Positions 36,342 to 44,592 of a stretch of DNA of 64,000 bases are shown piece by piece. Numbering within the stretch: position 1 is the stretch's first letter; each line of letters begins with the position of its first letter. A program made the translations under genes and the position numbers. The stretch spans positions 1 to 64,000 of the forward strand of contig CP096134.1 of assembly GCA_023242925.1 (NCBI GenBank), written 5' to 3'. Source of the stretch: Hyphomonadaceae bacterium JAD_PAG50586_4 (lineage in GTDB: Bacteria; Pseudomonadota; Alphaproteobacteria; Caulobacterales; Aquidulcibacteraceae). Below the pieces are notes generated by a model. The model had not been told where the DNA came from. It saw only the letters and a list, made by a program, of their open reading frames with translations, and made no database searches.

Positions 36342-38155
36342 GAGGAGCGGGCTCTCGGTTTAGACTTAGGCGGGGCTCGGCGGCTGAGGGCCGCGCGGAT
36401 GTTGGCGCCGATCGGTGTGGGCTGCGGGGGCTGTGTGCCTGTCGTGGTGAATGTCGTCGCTGCCTCCGCAATCTGCGGCGACGCCTGCCAGTCATGAGCA
36501 ATAGGTTTGAGATCGGCGCCGTTGAGAAATGTCGCCGGCGGCCCATTGACGCAAAGGGCTCGCGCGCGAATGGGCGGAAGGTCTTGCACAAAGATATGTG
36601 CTTGCGTTGCATCGGCTTTGACCAGATCACCAACTGATACAATCGCGCGCTCAATCCGCGCCCAAGTGGGCAGCGCCAAGGCACGGAGATTGTGCTCATC
36701 GCGACTGAACAGACGCCACTCAGCGACCTCACCGCCGCGCTTGGACAGAAGCTCCGCGCTCTTTTCATCCAACGGGCCGATGACGGTGATGACGTCGCAT
36801 GCGGCTTGTGGAACATCCTCTAGCTGCTCTGCTTGCACCAAGAAGCGACACCCGACGCGAGCGCTCTGCGCGATGAGGATGGACAATGCGCCGTGAGCGG
36901 CGAGCAGTTGCAGCGCTTCTGCTTCCAACACGATCAGCAGCTCGCGCTTGCTCGGCGGTCCGAGGTGGTCGGTGTCTGAATTCTCCGCGCAAGCTAAGAC
37001 AAGCTGCGCCAATACCGCCGCCATCAGCGGCGCAGCATGATCGGCATGCGGGCGTGGAAACTCCATCACCAACGTGCGCGGGCCTTGACCGGCTACAAAG
37101 TCGGCGAACTTGAGCTGGCAAGTGTTTGTCGCGCTAGCGTAAGCGCCGTCGCTCAGAAAGGAGAGGCCGGCATCGATCGTTGCTAGCTGCGCGAGCGCGG
37201 TGCTTGGCTGACTGCGCCAAGTGCGTACTGTACGGGCGATCTCGCAGTGTGGTGCTGGGCCGCGACAGAGCTCTTCCGGCCAAGCGGCGCCGATCTCAGT
37301 CAGAACGCGGCGCGGCGCGCTCAACCGTGCGCGCAGCGAAAAGAGGTTTCGCTCATCGATGGGCGCGTTGATGAGTTGGTCCAGGATCACGACCGCAAAG
37401 GCGTCGACGGCCGCATCATCTGGGACGCCCAGCATCGCGCGCGCCACAAGACGCGCATCGGCCCAGGCATGGGGACCGGCACGGATCGCCAACAATGGCT
37501 GGAGGCTTGTGCTGTCGGCGCGACCAGGGGCGAAGCGAACGATGTCTCGTCGCTTCAGGCCGTCAACGATGCCGCGTGCATCGACAAAAACGAGCGGCCC
37601 GGGCCAGGCGGATGCCGCAGCGATGAGAGATGCATCGGTAAAGCGTGGCGCGCCTGCAAACGCGACGTTTCCGGAAAAGTTTCCTGTCGGCGCATAGAGA
37701 ATGGCGGGTTTGGCGTCAGCAAAGCGAGACACGGCGCCTAGAGCCAAGCCGTTGGCCGCCAATAGCCCGCGTTGGCTCAATTTGTCCCAAGAGCAGAACC
37801 CACGCCGTGATCTGAGTTGGGGAATGTCCGCCGGCGCCAAGAGTCCCGTCAGCGCCAGCACTGCAAACGCCGCCAGCGCGAGGATTAGCGCAAGCAGGAC
37901 GCAGAGAAACGCGATGCCCGGGCGGACCGGCGCGAGTTCAACGCCCCAATGCAAGAAGCGCCACGGATCGTAGAGCGGACGGCCAAACCAATAGACCGCC
38001 GGTTCTCCAAAGCGGGGGTCATATCCGAAGATGGCGGCGAGCAATTGTGTGACCGTGCCGGCGAACAGCATCAATGCCGCCCAAGCAATCGCTGCGTTGC
38101 GCGCCCAGGTGAGCCACACGTTCACGAGCAGGGCTCCAGGTCGCTGCACATCCAA
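36338..38155 (-). CDS. TraG/VirD4-like coupling protein, degenerate P-loop
   Basis: The 605-residue protein has two N-terminal transmembrane helices (AAIAWAALMLFAGTVTQLLA and IAFLCVLLALILALAAFAVL), then a TraD/VirD4-like nucleotide-binding region. Type IV coupling proteins pass the relaxase-DNA complex to a secretion channel using ATP. Here the P-loop reads APTGNFSGN (residues 155-163) where an active protein has a GxxGxGKS/T-type sequence, so the lysine is missing. The Walker-B-like site is FVDARG (190-195) instead of a DPKGE-type sequence. The fold appears to be kept while ATP binding is probably lost. It is divergent from the relaxase gene. Confidence 0.7.
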   Translation of the reverse strand: MDVQRPGALLVNVWLTWARNAAIAWAALMLFAGTVTQLLAAIFGYDPRFGEPAVYWFGRPLYDPWRFLHWGVELAPVRPGIAFLCVLLALILALAAFAVLALTGLLAPADIPQLRSRRGFCSWDKLSQRGLLAANGLALGAVSRFADAKPAILYAPTGNFSGNVAFAGAPRFTDASLIAAASAWPGPLVFVDARGIVDGLKRRDIVRFAPGRADSTSLQPLLAIRAGPHAWADARLVARAMLGVPDDAAVDAFAVVILDQLINAPIDERNLFSLRARLSAPRRVLTEIGAAWPEELCRGPAPHCEIARTVRTWRSQPSTALAQLATIDAGLSFLSDGAYASATNTCQLKFADFVAGQGPRTLVMEFPRPHADHAAPLMAAVLAQLVLACAENSDTDHLGPPSKRELLIVLEAEALQLLAAHGALSILIAQSARVGCRFLVQAEQLEDVPQAACDVITVIGPLDEKSAELLSKRGGEVAEWRLFSRDEHNLRALALPTWARIERAIVSVGDLVKADATQAHIFVQDLPPIRARALCVNGPPATFLNGADLKPIAHDWQASPQIAEAATTFTTTGTQPPQPTPIGANIRAALSRRAPPKSKPRARSS

Positions 38156-38420
38156 GCTTGGCGCAGGCCGCGAACAAGTTTCTTAGCCTTTTCAATGCCG
38201 CTCTGCTCTCGGCTCGTTTTGTACCAAATAGCCATGACTTGCTACGCTTAGTATTAGCTCATCGAATACTTGTATGATCGCAGAAAGTGAGGTGTACAGC
38301 AAGATAAAGGCCAAGTTTGTGTTGCCGCGAATGCTTGGTTTTGCTATATTTTCTGCAAGTTGGGCGCGGCCGATGAAACTTGGCTCACGACCCCGCAGCA
38401 TTTGCGGAGAAGCCGCGCAC

Positions 38421-40177
38421 ATGCCGGAACTGCTCTCTCACAGGCTCGATGCGCTGATGCGCGAGGATGAATTTCGCGGCCGGTTCGGACGCGCGCGTGA
38501 CGGCCGCTGCGGTGGAACCAGCGGTGTTCTTGGCGCGCGTTTGACCAAGGCCATGAAGGGCGCAGGCGTGCGCGCATCAATGCTCACTAGCGCCGGCGCG
38601 GTGCGTGGGTTTGCCGGCGATCGGCGTCAGCGCTTGGTCGCCAAGGTGAGCTTTCACAAGCATGGGTTTGCCGGCGCCATCGGCGGAGGCGGGGGCGGCG
38701 GCAAGTTGATGGCGCATGCCCAGTATCTGGAGCGCGATGGCGCCGCGCGCGAAGGTGAGCGCGGTCAGTTCTACGACCGTGAGCTGGACGTCGCCGAGGA
38801 TGCGCGCGAGCGGCTCCAGGACTGGGCCAGCGAGGACAAGCGCCATTTCCGGTTGATGCTGGCGCCGGAGAGCGGGGCGCGCATTGTCGGCGAGGAGGGC
38901 GATCTCAAGGACTTCACCCGCGAGACTATGGCGCGGATGGAACGCGATCTGGGCGCCCAGCTCGATTGGGTCGCGGTCGACCACCACAATACCGACAATC
39001 CCCATGTGCACGTGATCGTGCGCGGGGTGCGCCGCGACGGCACTGAGCTGCTCTTGCCGCGCGAGTACGTTTCCCACGGGCTACGCGAAGCGGCGCGCGA
39101 CGTGGCGACGGGCATTCTGGGCGAGCGCTCCATCGCCGATGAGCGCTTGAAACTTGAGCGCGAGGCCCAAGCGCACAGCCTCAATCGGCTGGACCGGGCG
39201 TTGGAGCAGGAACTCAACGCCGCCCGCGAAGTGCGCCTGCAAGATTTGGGGCGAGAACAATCGCCGGAATTCGCCAACGCTTTACGCGCCCGCGCGCGCG
39301 AACTTGAGCGGATGGGCTTGGCGCAAGAGGTGCGCCGCAATGTGTTGAAGCTGGAGCGCGATTGGCTGGAGCGGCTGGAGGCGGCCAGGCCCTTGGATAT
39401 CCGCCGCGAGTTGACGCGGGCACGGCTTTATGAGCCACGGCTAGGGCCGGTGATCGGAGAGGTCAAAGAGCTTGGGCCCCGGGGCGACAATCCAGATCGC
39501 GCCGTGCTGGTAGTGGAAACGCCCAGCCTTGGCCGTGTGCTCCTGAACACCGGCATGCGCGAGATCGAGCGCCTGGAGCAGGGCTCGCTGGTGGCGCTGA
39601 AACCCGCGGGGCGCGGCGCGGAGATCGACGTCATCTCGGCACGCTCGTTGGATGCCCAAATCCAGGCGCGCGCCGACACCCTGCTCGACCGCGAACTCGA
39701 CCGCATCGCCAGAGGGCAAAAGCGGGAACTGCCCCAGCTTGAGCGTGTTGAAGCAGCGCTTGGCGAGCGCGCGCAGCATCTGGAGCGCGAAGGCTGGGGC
39801 TTGCGCAGCGAAAGCGGCAAATTCTATTTCCGCGACGGCGCGCGTGAGGCATTGCGCGCGGGCGAGTTGGATCGCGCCGGCCTCGACCATGCCCGCGAAC
39901 ACGGGCTCGCCTATCGCGATCTCAGCTTCGATCCCCGCTCGCCGTCGAGCAGGTGTGGCAGGCGCGCGAGGTGAAGGAATTGTTTGCTGGTCGTACAGCG
40001 TTGTTGGGACGCGGCCACGAGATCGCCGCCGTGATAGTCAAGCCAAAGCTGGAACTCAGCATTGGCGATGATGTCGGCCTTAAGCTGATCGAGCGTGGTA
40101 CCGCGCGAACCCTCGACCTTATCGTCGGCAAGGAGCTGGAGTTGACGCGCACGATCGGCCTGGGGCTGGGCCGCTGA
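38421..40177 (+). CDS. VirD2/DUF3363-type relaxase (frame break near 3' end)
   Basis: The relaxase nicks DNA at the transfer origin. The catalytic Tyr probably lies in MAHAQYLERDG, and the metal-binding three-His motif is HHNTDNPHVHVIVRG. A long charged helical region and a DUF3363 C-terminal domain follow (PLDIRRELTRARLYEPRLGP, ARSLDAQIQARADTLLDREL). The first frame ends at 39974 after LSFDPRSP. VEQVWQAREVKELFAGRTAL and the rest, typical of the family, continue in the next frame to 40177; one added base near 39943 joins them. ATG 38421 follows GGAGAAG; an upstream extension to 38274 is unlikely. Confidence 0.82.
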
Positions 40178-40232
40178 ACGCTGGCTTCGCGCTTGCTGGA
40201 CTGGCTCGCGTCAACGCGAAAGGCGAGCGTCC

Positions 40233-40586
40233 ATGGCCAAACCAGCACGAACCAAATCGCCTGGGAAGCGAAGCGCGAAACGCGCGGCCAAGTCCCCAAT
40301 CGATCCGCGTCAGATGGGTTTGTTCGATACTCTGGAGGCCGCGCCCTCCCGCATGCAGCGCAAGCGTGCGGCAAAGGTAAAGGCGGTGCGGACTGGAGCG
40401 CCCGAGCGACCGGTGGTGTTGAGCCCGGGCCAAGCCGCGCAATATCTGGGCGTCTCGGTCAGCACTTTGAAGAACTGGCGCGCCAAGAACATCGGTCCGA
40501 AATGGACTTTGCGCGGCGCGCGGCTCGTGGCGTACCGGCCCGCCGATCTTGAGAAATATCTCGACGACAACAGCGCCAAGCGCTGA
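40233..40586 (+). CDS. MerR/AlpA-like helix-turn-helix protein
   Basis: The 117-residue protein has a very basic N-terminus (KPARTKSPGKRSAKRAAKSP). The C-terminal HTH_17-type domain reads VLSPGQAAQYLGVSVSTLKN, WRAKNIGPKW and VAYRPADLEKYLD. Domains of this kind are found in excisionases and prophage regulators. Placed 55 bp after the relaxase, it may regulate mobilisation or act as a recombination directionality factor. The similar protein at 40869 could share that role. Confidence 0.78.
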   Translation: MAKPARTKSPGKRSAKRAAKSPIDPRQMGLFDTLEAAPSRMQRKRAAKVKAVRTGAPERPVVLSPGQAAQYLGVSVSTLKNWRAKNIGPKWTLRGARLVAYRPADLEKYLDDNSAKR

Positions 40587-40868
40587 GGACGGCTCGATTT
40601 CCGCCGACTCGTCGATTCTGGTTTTCATCTCATGCGCGAATTGTGGCGCTGGGCCAATGCGGGACAATAAGGGCCAAGGGCGGCGAACGCGGGCCGTCTT
40701 GAGACAGCATGATCTACATCGGGAAACACGCGGAAACGGGCCCGGCTTGTCGCGCCGATTTGAGTTTTCAAGCAGGGGCTGAAAGCGTTGGTCAGCGCGG
40801 TTTGGCGGCGTTTTCCTTAACACATGCGCATCGCTATTTGCGGTGTCGCGCGTGATGAGGAGAGACAC

Positions 40869-41081
40869 ATGTCCGCCGAGATTTTGCTGACCGTCGAAGA
40901 AGCCGCGCTGCGCCTGAAGATATCGAAGCACACGCTGAACCGCTGGCGGGTCACTGGGGAGGGGCCTCCGTTCAAGAAATACGGGCCACGTCTTGTACGC
41001 TATACCGAGCGTGAACTCGACGCCTGGGGCGCTAAGCGCACCCACGGCTCCACCAGCGAGTACGGGCGGGAATCGCGGTAA
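40869..41081 (+). CDS. Small excisionase-like helix-turn-helix protein
   Basis: The 70-residue protein consists of one HTH_17 domain (ILLTVEEAALRLKISKHTLN, RWRVTGEGPPFKKYGPRLVR, YTERELDAW). Its size and domain are those of AlpA/Xis-type factors that promote excision by tyrosine integrases. ATG 40869 has GAGGAGAG upstream. It is located between the relaxase block and mqsRA, on the opposite strand from the integrase. Confidence 0.8.
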   Translation: MSAEILLTVEEAALRLKISKHTLNRWRVTGEGPPFKKYGPRLVRYTERELDAWGAKRTHGSTSEYGRESR

Positions 41082-41224
41082 GCAAAGTCCAGCGCACATT
41101 GTTTTCGGGCGAACGACAACGCAGGTCGGTTTCGGGCCGGTTCGGCTCTCTACGGGCTGGGCGAAGCCAGGCAGATCCAGTCTGGGGCCTACTTGAAAAA
41201 TAAACCTTCAAGGTGTATCTAGCC

Positions 41225-41548
41225 ATGGCGATAAAGCGAAGGCCGCATCACGATCTGGCAGCGGTTCAAGCAAAATTCGCGCGGGTCGAGACCCTGGAGA
41301 TCACGCGCGCCGCTGTCGAGGGTGCGCGCGCTTTGGGTTATTCGCTGGAAGACGTTGTTGAGGCGGTGCGGGATTTGGAGCGTGGCGACTTTATCAAGTC
41401 GGAGACGGCGCACAGTCCGCCCAACTCAAAGGTATGGCACGACACCTACAACATGCTGTGGGACGGCAGGCGGCTGTATCTGAAGTTCGCGGGCGAGACG
41501 TTGATCGACGTCGCGCTCACGTCATTCAAAGAGGTCGGCAATGACTAA
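41225..41548 (+). CDS. mqsR: MqsR-type toxin (mRNA interferase)
   Basis: The 107-residue protein matches MqsR, a RelE-fold ribonuclease that cleaves mRNA at GC-containing sites. Visible landmarks are RPHHDLAAVQAKFARVETLE at the start, ALGYSLEDVVEAVRDLERGD, FIKSETAHSPPNSKVWHDTY and the final YLKFAGETLIDVALTSFKE with the catalytic-region Lys. The gene precedes its antitoxin and overlaps it by eight bases, the usual mqsRA order. It probably stabilises the island. Confidence 0.88.
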   Translation: MAIKRRPHHDLAAVQAKFARVETLEITRAAVEGARALGYSLEDVVEAVRDLERGDFIKSETAHSPPNSKVWHDTYNMLWDGRRLYLKFAGETLIDVALTSFKEVGND

Positions 41549-41942
41549 GACGCGTGTTCATCCCGAGACCGGCAAGAGCCTGCGGCGCGGCGTGCGCCCG
41601 CAGACAGTGAAGTTCGGCTCGATGACGAAAGTGGTCAATGTGCCTGGCTGGTATCCCGATGACGACAGCGACTCCATCCATTCCGGCGTTGACCTGGCCG
41701 AATCCGAGCGTGTTTTTATGGAACTGAAAGCCGCCTATGCCGCTCATGTGCGCAAGGTCCGTAAGCGGCTCAAGTTGACGCAAGAAGAAGCCGGCCGACT
41801 GATCGGCGGCGGTCGGCGCGCGTTCCAGAAATATGAGAGCGGCGCCATGCCTCCAAGCGATGCGGCGGTAGCCTTGATCGAACTGCTCGACCGCCATCCC
41901 GAGGAGGTGGAGTTTCTTAAGTCGATCCGATCCGCCGCGTGA
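41541..41942 (+). CDS. mqsA: MqsA-type antitoxin lacking zinc-binding cysteines
   Basis: The 133-residue antitoxin has a C-terminal Cro/C1-type helix-turn-helix with the hallmark RKRLKLTQEEAGRLIGGGRR and AFQKYESGAMPPS. Canonical MqsA has an N-terminal zinc domain with two CxxC pairs. Here the corresponding part (VHPETGKSLRRGVRPQTVKF, VPGWYPDDDSDSIHSG) contains no cysteine at all in the whole protein, so it cannot bind zinc that way. It should neutralise MqsR and autorepress the operon. ATG 41541 overlaps mqsR. Confidence 0.85.
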   Translation: MTKTRVHPETGKSLRRGVRPQTVKFGSMTKVVNVPGWYPDDDSDSIHSGVDLAESERVFMELKAAYAAHVRKVRKRLKLTQEEAGRLIGGGRRAFQKYESGAMPPSDAAVALIELLDRHPEEVEFLKSIRSAA

Positions 41943-42181
41943 GCCGCGTGGTTGCAGCCCGAAAGGGAAGGGGCGAGTTGATCTTTGGGCGAGGAACCGC
42001 GCGCGTGGCGACGATCGGAGCCTGACACCGTGCTCGGCAGCTTCAAGGACAAGCCCTTCGGGGCGCGCTGGCGCGCGATCCTTGACCCCGCCTGCGCGCG
42101 GTGTCCGATTGAAGGTGTCGCGGCGAGGGACTCTATCGGAAGGCACGACGGCCTGCGGCGCGTCGTGCAAGGGACGAAGTC

Positions 42182-43438
42182 TTAGGTCTCGGTTGACGAG
42201 CGAACGAAGCGTTCGGCGACGCCGGCGGCGATCTGGCGGCTACCGGCATCGGTTGGGTGAGCGTAGCGCTCGGTTGAGGCGGTTTTCGAATGCCCCAGGG
42301 TTCTGCCGACCATGAACAAGGAAGCGCCGCCCTCAACGGCGAAGGTCGCAAACGTGTGCCGCAGATCGTGTAAGCGCACGTCCGTTAGTCCCGCGATGGC
42401 GCGGACCTTGTCCCAGGCGCGATTCACCCCGACGAGCGGCTTGTCACCCGCCGATGACGGAAAAACATACTCACCTTTGGGCGTGCGGGCTTCCAATATC
42501 TCTGCGGCCGGTTCCGAGAGCACGATGATGCGTGGGCGATCAAGGCCGCCCATCTTGGTGCGCGTGGGAGGTAAAACGAGACGGCGGCGCGCGAGGTCGA
42601 TTTCACCCCAGCGCAGCGCGACAATCTCATTGCGGCGCGCGCCGGTCAGCATGATCAGGCGAAAGATGTCCGCGAAGTCCCTCGTCAAAACCCAGCTTCT
42701 TTCGGCCTCCTCAACAATCGCCCAAAGACGCGCCGCCTCCTTTTCGTTCAAGCAACGCTCGCGTGGAGCGTCGCGATACTTTTGCACTCTAGAGGCGACA
42801 TTTTGGTCGAGCAGCTCGCGCCTCACGGCCCACGAAAGCATCGCGGACAGACATCGCATCGCGCGTGCCGCTGCGCCTGTCCCGCCAGTGACTACTGCTT
42901 TGCCCTGCTTCTTGGTCTTCTCGACAAGCGCCGTTTTTCCCGCCGCGACGTCAGCCTGCCAGGCAGAGAGTTCGGCCGCCGTAAGGTCGCGCACAATGCG
43001 CCGCCCAAGAAGCGGAAGGATATGGCGGCGATAGCAATAGCGATCCACGCTCCAGGACGATCTGCGCTTTAGAGGCTTGTCTTTCGGGCCCTCGACGAAA
43101 TAGCGATCAAACAACTCAGCGACGGTCGCGCTCCGAGTTCGACTATCGATTTTTACGGTTTGTGGGTCTTCACCTTGGGAGGCCTGGTATAGCGCTTCTC
43201 TGGCGCGCTCCCGCGCCGCGTCGGGCGTCCAAGGGCTGCCATGTTCGCCGATGGTGAGCCAACGTTGTCGCCCACCCACTCGGTACTTGAGGCAATAGGT
43301 CTTCCGGCCCGCGGCAGAGACGCGTAGCAAGAAACCCTTCACCTCGGTGTCCCAGATGCGCGTCTCCTCGCCGCCGTCGGCCGAAGCCGAATCCACGAGG
43401 CGTTTGGTAATCCGGGCTTTGATGCCGTCGCTTGCCAT
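42182..43438 (-). CDS. Tyrosine integrase of the island (P4-like)
   Basis: The 418-residue integrase has an N-terminal arm-binding DUF4102 domain (DTEVKGFLLRVSAAGRKTYC, LKYRVGGRQRWLTIGEHG), a SAM-like core-binding domain (about 115-210) and a catalytic domain with Arg in LTGARRNEIVALRW, LHDLRHTFATFAV, GHSKTAST and the nucleophile Tyr in TERYAHPTD. P4-type integrases usually insert into the 3' end of tRNA genes. ATG 43438 faces the tRNA-Gly fragment 235 bp away, as expected for int next to its attachment site. Confidence 0.92.
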   Translation of the reverse strand: MASDGIKARITKRLVDSASADGGEETRIWDTEVKGFLLRVSAAGRKTYCLKYRVGGRQRWLTIGEHGSPWTPDAARERAREALYQASQGEDPQTVKIDSRTRSATVAELFDRYFVEGPKDKPLKRRSSWSVDRYCYRRHILPLLGRRIVRDLTAAELSAWQADVAAGKTALVEKTKKQGKAVVTGGTGAAARAMRCLSAMLSWAVRRELLDQNVASRVQKYRDAPRERCLNEKEAARLWAIVEEAERSWVLTRDFADIFRLIMLTGARRNEIVALRWGEIDLARRRLVLPPTRTKMGGLDRPRIIVLSEPAAEILEARTPKGEYVFPSSAGDKPLVGVNRAWDKVRAIAGLTDVRLHDLRHTFATFAVEGGASLFMVGRTLGHSKTASTERYAHPTDAGSRQIAAGVAERFVRSSTET

Positions 43439-43458
43439 GGCCGCGTACCCTGTTTCTT

Positions 43459-43531
43459 GACTCGAACTCTTGCTACCAAAATAGGGCTGCTACCACGAGT
43501 TCGAGTCGGATTTGCTACCACATTGCTACCA
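43459..43531. promoter_or_regulatory. Integrase arm-type repeats and inverted repeat
   Basis: Four direct copies of TGCTACCA lie at 43471-43478, 43488-43495, 43513-43520 and 43524-43531. A perfect 11-bp inverted repeat (GACTCGAACTC 43459-43469, GAGTTCGAGTC 43497-43507) interleaves with them. The position between int and the tRNA fragment suits integrase/Xis binding sites and int autoregulation. Confidence 0.65.
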
Positions 43532-43673
43532 CGGGGATGGAATTCAGTGCAAACTCGCAACGACGTCTAGGTCGCCAAGTGCCGAAAAGACTCCAAAAAA
43601 TATCAATATAAGCAGCAATTTATGACAACATCTGCCAGTCTGTGGAGAACTATGATAACCGGCACGGACGAGT

Positions 43674-43719
43674 TTGCCAAGGTTGGGGTCGTGAGTTCGA
43701 GATCTCATCGCCCGCTCCA
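43674..43719 (+). other. 3' fragment of tRNA-Gly(GCC), attachment site
   Basis: From the anticodon loop onward (TTGCCAAGGTTGGGGTCGTG, then GAGTTCGAGATCTCATCG and CCCGCTCCA) the sequence matches alphaproteobacterial tRNA-Gly with anticodon GCC, including the encoded CCA end. The 5' half is missing. The T-loop has one extra base (GAGATC for the usual GAATC). Such 3' fragments are left when an integrase inserts at a tRNA gene. A hairpin at 43749-43768 follows and may be the old tRNA terminator. Confidence 0.75.
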
Positions 43720-43748
43720 TGTTTTCACTGACATTTCCGCCGTGCGCG

Positions 43749-43768
43749 CCAAGCCTGTGAAGGCTTGG
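43749..43768 (+). terminator. Hairpin downstream of the tRNA-Gly fragment
   Basis: CCAAGCCT-GTGA-AGGCTTGG forms a perfect 8-bp stem 30 bp after the tRNA 3' end. No T-tract follows. It is plausibly the original tRNA terminator or an RNA-processing signal. Confidence 0.4.
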
Positions 43769-43835
43769 GCGATTGTGCGCGGGCAGGCCACGGGCCTAAG
43801 CAGGGCTGTAACTTGCGCCCAGGAGCTTGGCGGCT

Positions 43836-44592
43836 TTGATCTCGATTGCGCCCATTCGCGGCATCGGCGAAGTGGCGGCCGGGGCTGACCTCGGCGCTCT
43901 GGTGCTGGGGGCGCTGCGCCCGTTTGCGCCGCTGAAGTCCGACGACATCTTGATCGTGACGCAGAAGATCGTCTCCAAGGCCGAGAATAGCTTCGCCGAT
44001 CTGAGCGAGATCGCGCCGAGCGCGCGGGCCGAGGAATTGGCGGGCGTGGTGAAGAAGGATGCGCGGCTGGTGGAGATGGTGCTGCGCGAGAGCACCGATG
44101 TAGTGCGCGCCGTGCCGCACGTGCTGATCACGCGCCACCGTCTGGGCTTCGTGATGGCCAATGCCGGCATCGATCAATCGAACATCGGGCCGGGCAAGCC
44201 GGAGCGCGTGTTGCTGTTGCCGCGCGATCCGGATGCGAGTGCGGCACGCTTGCGTGCGGCGATCGCGGTCGCGTTCGGCCAAGAGATCGGCGTGGTGATT
44301 TCCGATAGTTTCGGCCGGCCGTGGCGTGATGGAATTGTGAACGTGGCTATTGGCGCGGCAGGAGTTGCGTCGGTGCGCGATCAGCGCGGCATTGCCGATC
44401 GCGATGGACGCGCGCTTGAAGTGACGCGTGTCGCGTTGGCGGATGCGATCGCGGCGGCGGCGGGATTGGCTTCGGGCGAAGCGGCCGAGATCTGTGCCGC
44501 TTGTGTTGATGCGCGGGTGCGATCCGCATGCGCAGATCGCTTCGCCGGCGCAAGCGATCAATCGGCCGATTGAGCAGGATTTGTTTCGATGA
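43836..44592 (+). CDS. cofE: Coenzyme F420:L-glutamate ligase (frame break)
   Basis: CofE adds glutamates by gamma-linkage to F420-0. Family landmarks are ISIAPIRGIGEVAAGADLGA, LIVTQKIVSKAEN, VPHVLITRHRLGFVMANAGI, DQSNIGPGKPERVLLLPRDP and VVISDSFGRPWRDGIVNVAI. After GLASGEAAE the frame breaks at 44487-44492 (GAGATC). Dropping one base gives VPLVLMRGCDPHAQIASPAQ and a stop at 44592 that overlaps the cofD ATG (ATGA), which strongly supports the repaired frame; unrepaired, the frame stops at 44573. The start is probably TTG 43836, ten bases after AGGAG. There is no FbiB-like flavin domain. Confidence 0.9.

Larger units (their letters stand above)
35979..43719. mobile_element. Mobilisable island at a tRNA-Gly attachment site
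   Basis: It includes a ribbon-helix-helix protein, TraG/VirD4-like protein, relaxase, two small DNA-binding proteins, mqsRA and a tyrosine integrase next to arm-type repeats. It ends at a 46-bp 3' fragment of tRNA-Gly(GCC). No type IV secretion genes are seen, so it is at most mobilisable, not self-transmissible. The left border is set at the first island-type gene. No intact tRNA-Gly or matching direct repeat was found to the left, so the true island may be larger, possibly reaching beyond the window. Confidence 0.6.

Noticed and set aside
43459..43531. Short CRISPR or iteron origin
   Set aside because: The TGCTACCA repeats are only 8 bp, unevenly spaced and next to int; no replication protein gene is nearby, so integrase arm sites fit better.
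43674..43719. Complete tRNA-Gly gene
   Set aside because: The upstream sequence has no acceptor 5' strand, D-arm or 5' anticodon stem, and the T-loop has an extra base, so only a 3' fragment is present.
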